Source of the DNA: an uncultured Clostridia bacterium | Lineage (GTDB): Bacteria; Bacillota; Clostridia; Christensenellales; Borkfalkiaceae | Direction: 5' to 3' | NCBI GenBank assembly: GCA_947631195.1 | Contig: CANRKK010000004.1 | Coordinates: forward strand, 1 to 64,000 | Length of the DNA: 64,000 nucleotides | Part shown: piece by piece, positions 25,799-34,697 of the stretch | How positions within the stretch are numbered: the stretch's first letter is position 1 | Layout of the letters: each line of letters begins with the position of its first letter | Program-made: the position numbers and the translations under genes | The notes under the pieces: generated by a model | Seen by the model: the letters and a program-made list of their open reading frames with translations, nothing else | Databases searched by the model: none | Told to the model about the DNA's origin: nothing

Positions 25799-28700
25799 TC
25801 AGTCCTTATTTTCGTCGTCTGCAGGCTGATCGGGTTCCTCTGCGGGTTCCTCTGTAGGTTGCTCCGCGGGCTCTTCCTCAGGCTCCTCTGCAGGTTCTTC
25901 CGTAGGTTCTTCTGCGGGCTGTTCGTCGGTTTCCTCTACGGGCGCGGTCTTTACGAGTTTGAGCTTTTTTATATAGCGCTCGCGCTGCTTGTAGTTATTT
26001 TTTTGGATGTTTTTCTGTCCGCGCGTCTTCGCAATTTTCTTCCAAAGGCCTCTCGCAAGGATTGCCAACAGGGCAAACAGAAGGACAACTACAAGTATTA
26101 TCGAGGTTATAAGCAACCAGCCCGACTCGCCCGTCGTATTGGTATCTGTGGTATCGGGTTCGGAATCGTCGGGAGCGGAGGTGTCGATGTCCACCGTCTG
26201 GTCTATCGCCGAGTAGTCAAAGAACAGATTGTATGACAGCGACTCTTCGTCGTACGATTTAAAGTAAACCAACGTCTCCGAATTGGAGCTTGCCGTGTAA
26301 TCGTAGCCCGTTTGTCCCGTTTCCGCAATCTCCGCGTTGAAGGGCACAAACTGCGCCGAGTCATACCAGCTGAACGTGTAGTATTGGGCGGCGTAGCCGC
26401 TGTCCGCACCCGCGTTTTTAAGGGCCGTCTCTATTTCGCTCTGCGAATATCCCAATTCGTCAACAATCGCTTTAAGACCGTTAATGTTCAGTTCGCTCGC
26501 GTCTTTAAGTTTTGTTGCGTCCTTGGCCGCTATCAACTCTATATATGCGTTCTTGATTGCCGTTTCATATTCGGAAAGCACGTTCGAATAATTGCTCTCG
26601 GTAATGCTGAACGAGCTGTAATCGAACGCAACCGCGCCCTCGGCGGCGGAGTTTTCACCCGTTTCGCCGCGCTTGCCGCTCCAGAGCTCGAGCCTGTAAT
26701 TCTTCTCCTCGTTGCCGGTATGGATAACAAAGTTCACCGTTACCCACTTGCCGCCGGTAGGTCCTATTTCAACCGAATATTCGGGCTTAACTTCGGGCGC
26801 GGAATATCTTGCGTACTGCGTGTCGAAGTTCTTAACCTGCTGTCCGCGTTCGCCGTTGACAAGGTAGTAGTAGGATTCGGTGGAGCCGTCGTATTCATAC
26901 ACCCTCGTCGTGTCGACGCAGAGGTAGTGGTCTGCAAGTTTTGTATGCGCGGCGTCGCTGTAATACAGTTCACCTTCCTGCAGTTTGTCGTAGCTTACGA
27001 TCTCGCCGTTTGAATTATAGAATGTATTGGTCTCGAATTTAGGATACTTAAATACGGGCGTAAGGTTATAGAGGTTTGCATAAACGCCGTCGCTTCCGTC
27101 GTACAAGCCGTCGTCCCTCAAGGTGTAAACTATTGCGGCGCGGTGTTCGGAGTCGGACCAATCTTCGTCAAACTGCTCGCTGAGCACGTTGCCGTCGTCG
27201 TCATAGTAGAAGGAGTAGGTGGGCATATCGAAGTCCATCACCTTATGGCTTGCGTCGTCAACGAGATAAACGTATGCCGTTGCGCCGTCGGAAACCATAA
27301 CTTTCACGCTTACGGTCTTATAACTGCTCGAGGAAACGCTCTGCGTGCTGCCGATAAAGCCGTAGTTCACCGCTTTGGCAATGGAGTAATAGGTTTCGTC
27401 CTCGCTCCATTCCGTAGCCTGCACGTAGTTGCCGCCCTCGTCCTTTATAAAGTATTGGGAAAGATGTTCCTTGATATAGTCGTCCGTCTCCGTAACTCTG
27501 TCGTAGTATTCGCGGAGGCTGTTCACTATAATCAGCGGCTGATAGCAATCCTTGCCGAAAACGTCGTTCCAGTTGGTTGCACCGGCAACAAAGCTGCTCA
27601 AAATCTTGCCTTTCAAGGTCTCGTCATAGCTGTCAAAGCCGTCCCTGTTGATAAGGCCCGCTATGCCGTCTTTAACATTGTTCTGCTTGTCAAAATCATT
27701 GCCGAACGTCTTGTCGGTAACATAGCTGCTGCCGCCGTTCACGCCATAGTAGTTTGACGGCGTGCCCACGCCCTTCTTGACGTTGCTCATTCTCGTCGCG
27801 TCGTCAAAGGGAGTATAGCTCTTTTCGCCTTCCTTTTCAAAGGTCAGCTTCTTTGCGTAAGTATTTTCGGAAACAAGTTTATAAACGTCCTCGTCGACGT
27901 CGAGAGACTGGATATTCGCCATCGCAACCCAGCCGTCCTTGTAAGAGGTGGCGGCGGTGGAGACTATATCCGTGTTGCCGAAGCTGAAAGTAAGGTAGAA
28001 GTCTTTGGCTTCGTCGAGTTGGTTTTCCACATAGAAGAAGCACTGTACCCAGCCGTTATAAATATCTTTTTCGTCGCCGACGTCCGTAGTTACGGAGGTG
28101 GTGTCAAGCGTTATCGTTGCAACGTGTTCGTCGTCGCTTCCGTCAACTAGTTTTACGGTGGCGGCGGTGGAGCCCTTCATGTCCGAGGTTTTAACCCAGA
28201 ACGAAATGATTTTATAGCTCGTCCCGTCCGCGCTGTCCTTTGCGTTTACCGTAAAGGCGTTGCCGCTCGTTGCGTTTTCAAGTTTTGCTGTGTATGCCGC
28301 GCCGTATCTCGAAAGAATCAGCAACATGCTCGCATGGTTGTCGAGTGAAAATTCTTTCAACGCTTCAAGTCCCTGTGCCCCCGTAAGAGCTTCGTTTAAC
28401 TCGTTGGAGAGGTCTGCAAACTTGTGCGTGCCGTCGTCCGTTCCGTTGAAGTCGGAAGCGGAGAACTTGTCGTTGATGCCGTACACGCCGATTACGTCGT
28501 TGAAAGTGGGCCTGCCGCCCTCATACTTCAATGCGTCGGGCAGGGTGTAGGTTTTGTCGTCCGTCTTTGTAAAGCCGTTGAATTTTGCGCCGTCTGTTTC
28601 CGCCGAAGCATAGGTTTTTTCTTTCTGTTCGGTGGTGGTGAGGGCCGCGCTCAGCGATACCGATCCGCCGTTGAACGCTATGGGCTGTTTTTGGGTGCTT

Positions 28701-30175
28701 GTCGCGGTGTAGTTTTCCGAAGCGAGGTCAACGAGATAATAGAAATTTGTGGAAAATCTCTCATCCGAAACCACGCGCTCGCCGCTCTTATAGTCCACGG
28801 TCGCGTCTGCGTAAAAGATTTTGCTTTCTGTCTCGCTCGTAAGCGCGCAATATGCGGGCGTGCCGCTGTCGAGCCCGAGCTTGTCCTTGTTGGCGGGATA
28901 GGTGCTCACGTCGTTGCCTTCGGAGTCCTTGCCCTCGAGATCGATAAACTTCTTAACCTGCACGTCGTCAAAGAAGGCGTAGCCCGTAACCTTTTTGTTG
29001 GTTTCGCTGTCCCCGAGTCCGAGATTTATCGCAATGGAGCTGTCTGCAAAGTCGCAACCGTTTACGTAGATGGTGTACTTGAGCCAACCGTTGCTTTCAA
29101 CGCTTGAATCGAGGGCGGGGTTGTCGTTTATGATTTTTTCGGTGTTTATCGCCTTAATTCTGAACGAATCGATGGAGGTGGAGGCAACGGTCTGCGTAAC
29201 CTCGATGTACGCGCCCCTGTCCTGGTCGTCTATCTGCAGGTAGCCCTTGTCATACTTCAGGTCGGAAGTTTTAACCCAAACGGAAATTTCCGCCGCGGTA
29301 TTTTTTTCAAGGGTGATCGTCTGGGAGGTGTAGTGCTGCTCCAATCCGTTGTACTTGGTGTTGGTGGGATAGTTGTGCAGCATCAGCACGTTGCCCGTGG
29401 GCTCGGTCTTGTCCTCGTCGAGGAAATAATTGCCGTCGTCGTCAAGGTAGACCTTTGTGTCGCCCAACTTGCCCGCCGCCTCGTCGTATTTGCCGAGGTG
29501 CGTTTCGGGATTGTATATGGTTGCATAGCGGACCGATTGGGTGTAATCCTCGTCAAAGTAGTAGTCCCCGCTGTCGCTGTCAAAATACACGGTCTGCCCG
29601 CGGAACTTATAGCCGCTTTCGCTGTCGCCCTCTATGCCGAGGAAATCTTTATAGGAGCGGTCGGAAAGTTTGCCGCGCAGGATAAGCCCGTCTTTCGCGT
29701 AGCCGTCCTCGTCGTCGCCGATATTGCTTTCGGACAGCGCCGCAACGTAGGGATCCACGTAGGGGATATCGCCCGAGTCCATTCCGTTGTAGTCTATATG
29801 GTTGTCCTCATAGTTGGCGTCGCCGGGTTTAAGGTCGTTGTTTGCGTCCAACGTGTCCTTCAGGCCTTTGTCCGACATGGCTTCCCATGCCTTGGCGGAA
29901 GTGTTTATAATTCCCGACATTGCGCCGGAGCTGTCCCCCGAGCGCGACCAGCTGTTCACGTTTCTTATAAGATGAACCGCATTTTCGGGGACGTCGAAAA
30001 ATTCAAAGTCGCCGTTTTTAAGAAGTTGGGTATCTTCTCTCTTCGGGGTTGAGGTGGCATCGTCCGGGGTAGTTGTGGGTGCGCATGCCGCGGCGAGGCC
30101 GGTGCATGTTACGGCAACCGCGCAAAGTGCCGCAATAGCCGATTTCCTGAATTTGGTAAAATGTCTTTTTCTCAT
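25799..30175 (-). CDS. Giant lipoprotein with CBM-like modules, C-terminal membrane span and acidic Pro-Glu tail
   Basis: The 1458-residue protein starts at the ATG at 30175, eight bases after AGGTGT, with a basic signal peptide and a lipobox ending at Cys31 (GLAAAC). Three similar beta-rich modules can be traced by ISVWVKTSDLK (about 295), ISFWVKTSDMK (about 655) and a weaker VSVKVMVSDG (about 952); they resemble carbohydrate-binding sandwich domains (NGDFEF start, GYAFFDDVQV end). A membrane span (about 1353-1375) is followed by a basic stretch and a cytoplasmic tail of repeated EEPAEEPTEEP-like units. An exported, doubly anchored, sugar- or wall-binding surface protein is inferred. No catalytic motif was recognised. 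Confidence 0.75.
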   Translation of the reverse strand: MRKRHFTKFRKSAIAALCAVAVTCTGLAAACAPTTTPDDATSTPKREDTQLLKNGDFEFFDVPENAVHLIRNVNSWSRSGDSSGAMSGIINTSAKAWEAMSDKGLKDTLDANNDLKPGDANYEDNHIDYNGMDSGDIPYVDPYVAALSESNIGDDEDGYAKDGLILRGKLSDRSYKDFLGIEGDSESGYKFRGQTVYFDSDSGDYYFDEDYTQSVRYATIYNPETHLGKYDEAAGKLGDTKVYLDDDGNYFLDEDKTEPTGNVLMLHNYPTNTKYNGLEQHYTSQTITLEKNTAAEISVWVKTSDLKYDKGYLQIDDQDRGAYIEVTQTVASTSIDSFRIKAINTEKIINDNPALDSSVESNGWLKYTIYVNGCDFADSSIAINLGLGDSETNKKVTGYAFFDDVQVKKFIDLEGKDSEGNDVSTYPANKDKLGLDSGTPAYCALTSETESKIFYADATVDYKSGERVVSDERFSTNFYYLVDLASENYTATSTQKQPIAFNGGSVSLSAALTTTEQKEKTYASAETDGAKFNGFTKTDDKTYTLPDALKYEGGRPTFNDVIGVYGINDKFSASDFNGTDDGTHKFADLSNELNEALTGAQGLEALKEFSLDNHASMLLILSRYGAAYTAKLENATSGNAFTVNAKDSADGTSYKIISFWVKTSDMKGSTAATVKLVDGSDDEHVATITLDTTSVTTDVGDEKDIYNGWVQCFFYVENQLDEAKDFYLTFSFGNTDIVSTAATSYKDGWVAMANIQSLDVDEDVYKLVSENTYAKKLTFEKEGEKSYTPFDDATRMSNVKKGVGTPSNYYGVNGGSSYVTDKTFGNDFDKQNNVKDGIAGLINRDGFDSYDETLKGKILSSFVAGATNWNDVFGKDCYQPLIIVNSLREYYDRVTETDDYIKEHLSQYFIKDEGGNYVQATEWSEDETYYSIAKAVNYGFIGSTQSVSSSSYKTVSVKVMVSDGATAYVYLVDDASHKVMDFDMPTYSFYYDDDGNVLSEQFDEDWSDSEHRAAIVYTLRDDGLYDGSDGVYANLYNLTPVFKYPKFETNTFYNSNGEIVSYDKLQEGELYYSDAAHTKLADHYLCVDTTRVYEYDGSTESYYYLVNGERGQQVKNFDTQYARYSAPEVKPEYSVEIGPTGGKWVTVNFVIHTGNEEKNYRLELWSGKRGETGENSAAEGAVAFDYSSFSITESNYSNVLSEYETAIKNAYIELIAAKDATKLKDASELNINGLKAIVDELGYSQSEIETALKNAGADSGYAAQYYTFSWYDSAQFVPFNAEIAETGQTGYDYTASSNSETLVYFKSYDEESLSYNLFFDYSAIDQTVDIDTSAPDDSEPDTTDTNTTGESGWLLITSIILVVVLLFALLAILARGLWKKIAKTRGQKNIQKNNYKQRERYIKKLKLVKTAPVEETDEQPAEEPTEEPAEEPEEEPAEQPTEEPAEEPDQPADDENKD

Positions 30176-30214
30176 AATGTTACACCTGAAAAAAATTTCG
30201 TACCATATCATTTT

Positions 30215-30242
30215 AATATAATTTGCCTTTATAAGCAAGCAA
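30215..30242 (-). promoter_or_regulatory. Probable promoter of lipoprotein gene
   Basis: On the minus strand TTGCTT (30242-30237), 16-base spacer, TATATT (30220-30215). Leader of about 33 bases with AGGTGT before the ATG. Confidence 0.6.
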
Positions 30243-30332
30243 TTACGGCTCAAATAAACGCAAAAATATTATTATTTTTCCATAAATTGCAAAAACTTAA
30301 ATAAAAATACGCGCCCGGATAAAAAATTATCT

Positions 30333-30695
30333 ATGATTATTAACTCCAAAAATTTAAAAAGCGCCTTCGCGGGTTTCCTCATGGGTTCCATAAACGGACT
30401 TTTCGGCGGCGGAGGCGGAATGGTTGCCGTTCCCGTCCTCAAAAACATGCTCGGCTACGACGAAAAGCGTTCCCACGCAACGGCAATCCTCATAATTGCG
30501 CCCGTGTGCGCCCTTTCGGCATTGGTTTACGTCATCGGCGGCAGTTTCAGGGCGGACGTGGTGATACCCGCGGCCATAGGATCGGTCGCGGGCGGCTATA
30601 TCGGCGCAAAACTTCTGGGCGTTCTGCCGGGCGTCGCGGTAAACATAGTGTTCATCGCGCTCATGTTTGCCGCGGGCGTGAGGATGCTGTTTTGA
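30333..30695 (+). CDS. Half-size TauE/SafE (TSUP) membrane protein, first of pair
   Basis: A 120-residue protein with four predicted spans and the family's glycine-rich N-terminal motif (NGLFGGGGGMVAVP). Full-length TSUP anion exporters are about 250 residues with two such halves. Here the halves are separate genes; this first one resembles the N-terminal half. Its stop overlaps the TTG start of the second half, so equal amounts are expected. The substrate (sulfite, sulfoacetate or other anion) cannot be told. Confidence 0.82.
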   Translation: MIINSKNLKSAFAGFLMGSINGLFGGGGGMVAVPVLKNMLGYDEKRSHATAILIIAPVCALSALVYVIGGSFRADVVIPAAIGSVAGGYIGAKLLGVLPGVAVNIVFIALMFAAGVRMLF

Positions 30696-31063
30696 GCTTT
30701 ATTATTTTTCTTTTTATAGGTTTTGTTTCGGGCCTTCTCGGCGGCATGGGGATGGGCGGCGGCACGATAATGATCCCCGCGCTCACGATATTCGCGGGCG
30801 TCGAGCAGCACATCGCGCAGGCCGCAAATCTCATTGCCTTTTTGCCGATGGCTGCGGTCAGTCTCTCCGTCCATAAAAAGGGCGGGCTCGTGCGCGGCGG
30901 GGAGTTGGGTTTTATCATCGTGCCCGCGCTTGCAGCTTCCGTCCTCGGCGGCGTGGCGGCTTCCTTTCTCCCCGGGGAGATACTCAAAAAATTTTTCGGC
31001 GTTTTTTTGATAATTCTTGCGGTAAAGGGACTGTTTACTCTCAAATTCAGTCTTTCGAAATAA
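30692..31063 (+). CDS. Half-size TauE/SafE (TSUP) membrane protein, second of pair
   Basis: A 123-residue membrane protein with the same family motif (GLLGGMGMGGGTIMIPAL) and four spans. The start is a TTG at 30692 overlapping the previous stop (TTGA), with AGGA seven bases upstream; no ATG fits the conserved N terminus. It probably forms a heterodimer with the upstream half-protein. Its last 17 bases overlap the convergent SpoVB-like gene. Confidence 0.8.
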   Translation: MSFIIFLFIGFVSGLLGGMGMGGGTIMIPALTIFAGVEQHIAQAANLIAFLPMAAVSLSVHKKGGLVRGGELGFIIVPALAASVLGGVAASFLPGEILKKFFGVFLIILAVKGLFTLKFSLSK

Positions 31064-32546
31064 GTTTTTTCAGCGGCGCCAAAGTGTACATTTTCATAAG
31101 ATAGGCGGCCCCCGCGGTGAACAGCAATATCAGCGGCCCGCCTACGGCTATCTGGGCGAGCGGCGGCATAAAGTTGCGCAAAATTCCTTCCAAAAGCCCG
31201 CCGAACAGGCAGGAGACGGCAACGACAGCCGCGCTCCTCAAAACGATGCGCCCCACGTTCAGCCCCGCGCATTTCTTTTTCAATAGTCTCAGGTTGAGTA
31301 CCGCCGATATGATATTGCTCAGCCCCAATCCGCAAACGTAGCTGTAAACGCCTATAAAGGGAGTCAGAACGACAATGCTCAGCAGCGTCGCCGCCGCGCC
31401 TATGCAAAAATACAGCAGAGTCTTTTTTTCGCAGTTCATCGAGTTAAGCACAGTGTTAGTTATCATCGATACGCACATAGGCAGCACCAAAAACGAACTG
31501 ACGGTGACGATTTCTCCGCACAGAGGGCTCGAATACAAAAAGTCGCTTATCGCGCCGCCCAGCGCGAACAGCTCGGGAATTACCAGCGCCGCAATGAATA
31601 CTGCCGCGTTTACGGCTTTTTCCACGTCCTGCACTACGGCCCGCCCGTTTCCCCTGTAATAATTTTCCGAAAGTTCGGGCGCCACCACAACGGCGATCGA
31701 GCCTATCGCCGACGAGGGTATGAACAGCATCGGGACGGCCATTCCCACGGCCACTCCGTAAAGGCTCATCGCCTCCGAATTTCCCATTCCGCCCGCAATC
31801 AGCAGCGCGGGCAGCAGGAATGCCACCGCGGAATTTAAAAGCGAAGCCGAAGTGCGCATGGCGGTTATCGGCGCCGAGGAGGCTATAAGCGGCTTTAACC
31901 GCCCCTTGGGGCTCACAAATTTCCCGCCTGTCGCAACGTACCAGCCTATCGAAACGGCAAAGGAGAACACATAGGAAATTATCACGGCTATCACCGCGTA
32001 TTTTGCGCCGAGCACGGGGTCTGTGACTCCCGAAATCAGTATCACGCCGCATATGACCATCACGGCGTCCTCCAGCAGCTCTATAACCGAATAGGGCAAA
32101 AATTGCTTGTTCCCCCAAAACGACCCGCGGATAACCGAATATACCGAGGTGAGCGCCAGCCCGGGGAGCAAAATAATAAATATATCCGCGCAGCGCCCGT
32201 CCGAAAACAGCAACCCGAGGTTCCCGCGGCACAAAAACAGTATAACGGCCACGGGCACGGTTATAAACAGCGTGCATAATATCCCCGCCGTCACCGCCGA
32301 ATGTTTGCCGCGCACGTCGTTTTCCGCCGCGCTCTTTGCCATAAGACGGGAAACGGTAACGGGCACCCCGCTCGAAGCTGCCGTCAAAAAAACGGCAAAC
32401 ACCGTCAAACAAATCTGATAAATTCCCAGACCCTCGGCGCCTATGGCCCGCGTGAGCACTATTTTGTATAAAAAGCTCAGCCCCTTTTCTATTGTGGAAA
32501 ACACGGTAACCTGGGCGGCCGATTTGTAAATATTATTCTTCATCAA
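31047..32546 (-). CDS. spoVB: SpoVB-like MOP-family lipid flippase
   Basis: A 499-residue polytopic protein (about 14 spans) of the MurJ/SpoVB/Wzx exporter superfamily. It opens with KSAAQVTVFSTIEKGLSFLYKIVLTR-type sequence containing the conserved ARG-like VLTRAIGAEGLGIYQI segment. Bacillus SpoVB moves lipid-linked peptidoglycan precursors for spore cortex synthesis; several paralogues exist in Clostridia, so the assignment to spoVB rather than ykvU-like paralogues is likely but not certain. It converges with the TSUP pair with a 17-base overlap. Confidence 0.8.
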   Translation of the reverse strand: MMKNNIYKSAAQVTVFSTIEKGLSFLYKIVLTRAIGAEGLGIYQICLTVFAVFLTAASSGVPVTVSRLMAKSAAENDVRGKHSAVTAGILCTLFITVPVAVILFLCRGNLGLLFSDGRCADIFIILLPGLALTSVYSVIRGSFWGNKQFLPYSVIELLEDAVMVICGVILISGVTDPVLGAKYAVIAVIISYVFSFAVSIGWYVATGGKFVSPKGRLKPLIASSAPITAMRTSASLLNSAVAFLLPALLIAGGMGNSEAMSLYGVAVGMAVPMLFIPSSAIGSIAVVVAPELSENYYRGNGRAVVQDVEKAVNAAVFIAALVIPELFALGGAISDFLYSSPLCGEIVTVSSFLVLPMCVSMITNTVLNSMNCEKKTLLYFCIGAAATLLSIVVLTPFIGVYSYVCGLGLSNIISAVLNLRLLKKKCAGLNVGRIVLRSAAVVAVSCLFGGLLEGILRNFMPPLAQIAVGGPLILLFTAGAAYLMKMYTLAPLKKLISKD

Positions 32547-32632
32547 AATATTTTACAATTTTTTGCCGCCGTTTTAGAACATTTTGCTCGATTTGCGCAT
32601 ATGCTGATAAAAAAATCCGTAAAGGAGGCGCC

Positions 32633-32923
32633 ATGCAACTCCAACCAGGCGTAGGCAAATTTTACCGCGTAAAGAGCGGACAATCGCAAAGGGAAGTGGA
32701 AAAATTTTTGTCGTGCCCCGCAAACGGCTGTTTTGCGGGCGCGGTAATCCCCGTTTCCTGCTGCGCCGTCCACACCGTGCGCCCGTTTGAAACCTATTTT
32801 ATACTGTCGCAACAATACGGCGTAGAGGAGGAGACGCTCAAACAGTTCAACGGCAACCGCCCGTGTTGCCCGTCCAACAAAATTTATATCCCGTCCCGCG
32901 GTAAATCACCCCTAAGCGGGTAG
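32633..32923 (+). CDS. Small LysM protein
   Basis: A 96-residue protein without signal peptide. Residues 47-88 form a clear LysM module (HTVRPFETYFILSQQYGV through NKIYIPSR). The N-terminal part (KFYRVKSGQSQREVEKFL) looks like a second, degenerate LysM. LysM binds peptidoglycan or related glycans; in spore formers small non-secreted LysM proteins are often mother-cell spore envelope proteins. AAAGGAGG before the ATG is a strong ribosome site. A cysteine-rich orphan follows 59 bases later, suggesting a joint spore role, which is inference. Confidence 0.8.
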   Translation: MQLQPGVGKFYRVKSGQSQREVEKFLSCPANGCFAGAVIPVSCCAVHTVRPFETYFILSQQYGVEEETLKQFNGNRPCCPSNKIYIPSRGKSPLSG

Positions 32924-32982
32924 AAGCATATAATAAAATATAGCCGCGCCTCTCCGCGCGGAAAATATAACGGAGGTCAAAA

Positions 32983-33639
32983 ATGTCATTTTTTTCCAAT
33001 AATTTTCATTCGGATAAGTGCCCGGGCGCAATATCCGGGAATCCGTTGAACGGCATGTGCGAAAAAGTTTGCATTCAGGCACAGAAGATTTTTGATGCCT
33101 GCATCAAGCAGATTCAGATTGAAAACTTAACCCTGACCCTCACGGATCCCACGCCCGCAAACCCTACATATCCGCTCACGTTCATAAGCGCCAGATCGCT
33201 CTCGTCGGTGGGCAATATAACAAATATCGATATCGACAGGCTGGGCGACAAGCCCGGCTGCGCGAGAGTGCAGGCAACGGTTTCCATTCCCGTCGAAGTG
33301 CTCTACACCGACGCAAACGGAGTGGAGGGTTCGGCAACTTCGGCAATAACGGTAACGCAGGACGTTCTTCTGTCCGTGCCCGCCCCGTCTATAATGCCTT
33401 ATAGGATAACGGCAGAGACGTCGGCGGTATGCGCGCAGGCAACGTTCAACGAAAACGGCACGTTCACAACCAACGGCTGCATAACGGTAATACTCAAAGT
33501 AGTGGTGGACGTCCAGCTCCTCGTTCCCAGCTACGGCTATTGCGCCATTCCCCCCGCGCAGGACTACTCGCAGGAAGTATGTCAGGGCTTCTTCGAATTG
33601 CCGCTTTATCCCCAGCAACGCAACTGTTCCTGCCAATAA
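32983..33639 (+). CDS. Cysteine-rich clostridial protein of unknown function
   Basis: I do not recognise a named family. The 218-residue protein has no signal peptide or membrane span. The N terminus (KCPGAISGNPLNGMCEKVC, then QKIFDACIKQ) has clustered cysteines. The middle is beta-rich (two Ig-like stretches around 45-130) and the C terminus ends in a cysteine motif NCSCQ. CGGAGG stands before the ATG. Together with the preceding LysM gene this resembles a spore coat or exosporium component that could be disulfide-linked, but that is a guess from composition and context. Confidence 0.75.
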   Translation: MSFFSNNFHSDKCPGAISGNPLNGMCEKVCIQAQKIFDACIKQIQIENLTLTLTDPTPANPTYPLTFISARSLSSVGNITNIDIDRLGDKPGCARVQATVSIPVEVLYTDANGVEGSATSAITVTQDVLLSVPAPSIMPYRITAETSAVCAQATFNENGTFTTNGCITVILKVVVDVQLLVPSYGYCAIPPAQDYSQEVCQGFFELPLYPQQRNCSCQ

Positions 33640-33711
33640 TAGCTGTAAGGGCGGATAAAACAGCTTATGTACGATCGGCTTAAATAACCTGTCGGTCGGC
33701 AAACAAATACA

Positions 33712-33750
33712 GGCTTTCTCCCGATTTTTGTGGAGAAAGCCACTATTTTA
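33712..33750 (+). terminator. Probable terminator after cysteine-rich gene
   Basis: GGCTTTCTCC and GGAGAAAGCC pair perfectly (10 bp) around a 10-base loop, followed by ACTATTTTA. The T-run is weak. The 70 bases before it show no gene. Confidence 0.6.
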
Positions 33751-33877
33751 TACTGTTTATATAGTACTATGTCACACATAAATGCCTATTTTTACGCCAT
33801 TTTTGCAAATTTTGTTTATTTTTAATTACCGATTTAAAACACTTTAATTTTTTGCCGTTGTGTGTTAAAATATAGTT

Positions 33878-34573
33878 ATGAACGTGTTTTCCATAAGCGA
33901 CCTTCACATTTCGGCTGACAATCAAAAGCCCATGAACGTCTTTGGCGCAGGGTGGGAAAACCACTTGCAAAAAATAAAATCCGACTGGGCAAAGCGGGTC
34001 GGGGACGGGGATATCGTGCTCATATGCGGCGATATCAGCTGGGGGCTGGCCCTTGACGAAGGGCTGAGGGATCTGCAGTCCCTCAAAGATTTGCCGGGCA
34101 AAAAAATTTTTATACGCGGCAACCACGATTATTGGTGGAACGGCATCACCAAGCTCAGGCGTTCGGCCCCCGACGAAAGTTTCGTCTTTTTGCAAAACGA
34201 CTGCATAAAGGCGGGCAACGTCGTCGTCTGCGGCTCCCGCGGCTGGACTTGTCCGGGCAGTGCCGACTACACCCCCGCGGACGAAAAGTTGTACCTCCGC
34301 GAGGCTGAGCGCTTTAAGCTGTGCTTTAGGGAAGTTGAAAAGGTGAGGGAAGAGGGCGACGAGCTCGTTGCCATGATTCACTATCCGCCCTTTTCGCAAA
34401 AGTCTCCCGAAACGCTGTTTACCGAAATGTTCAGGGAACACAACGTCCAAAAGGTGGTGTTCGGGCACATTCACGGTGAAACCTATTTCCCCTACCGCAC
34501 GGTAAAGGACGGCATAGAATATATCCTTACCTCCTGCGACAAGGTTGGTTTTACCCTCCAAAAAATTATATAA
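33878..34573 (+). CDS. Calcineurin-like metallophosphoesterase
   Basis: A 231-residue two-metal phosphoesterase. The metal ligands lie in SDLHIS (7-12), GDISWG (near 51-56), GNHDYWW (near 86-92), a histidine in AMIHYPPFS, and GHIHGE near the C terminus. It belongs to the YfcE-unrelated predicted phosphohydrolase group common in Clostridia; the substrate is unknown. There is no Shine-Dalgarno; TG-T-TAAAAT (33863-33871) stands six bases before the ATG, so a leaderless message is likely. The next gene has its own promoter. Confidence 0.88.
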   Translation: MNVFSISDLHISADNQKPMNVFGAGWENHLQKIKSDWAKRVGDGDIVLICGDISWGLALDEGLRDLQSLKDLPGKKIFIRGNHDYWWNGITKLRRSAPDESFVFLQNDCIKAGNVVVCGSRGWTCPGSADYTPADEKLYLREAERFKLCFREVEKVREEGDELVAMIHYPPFSQKSPETLFTEMFREHNVQKVVFGHIHGETYFPYRTVKDGIEYILTSCDKVGFTLQKII

Positions 34574-34589
34574 ATGGGCGGCGCTGCGC

Positions 34590-34618
34590 TTTACTTTGCC
34601 TATATCCTGTGTTATAAT
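34590..34618 (+). promoter_or_regulatory. SigA promoter of pyr operon
   Basis: TTTACT (34590-34595), 17-base spacer ending in TGT, TATAAT (34613-34618), extended -10. Start expected near 34625, giving a 65-base leader. Confidence 0.85.
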
Positions 34619-34637
34619 GGTAAAAACTTAAGGATAG

Positions 34638-34697
34638 GTGGGCAAAAAGGGTTTTGCCGCTTTTTTTCTGCCAATCAAAAGGGAGCCAAATGCTTAA
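34638..34697 (+). promoter_or_regulatory. pyr leader: attenuator hairpin inside a short leader reading frame
   Basis: Downstream of the promoter lies an intrinsic terminator: GGCAAAA (34641-34647), loop AGGG, TTTTGCC (34652-34658), then GC and seven T (34661-34667). A possible leader peptide of 19 codons starts at GTG 34638 after AAGGAT, runs through the hairpin and ends at TAA 34695-34697, past the pyrB ATG. A translating ribosome would melt the hairpin. No PyrR-binding consensus was recognised and no pyrR gene is in the window. This resembles, in plan only, the E. coli pyrBI attenuator. Confidence 0.6.

Noticed and set aside
34654-34690. Upstream TTG start for pyrB
   Set aside because: It lies inside the attenuator hairpin, has no ribosome site, and homologues begin near the ATG at 34690.
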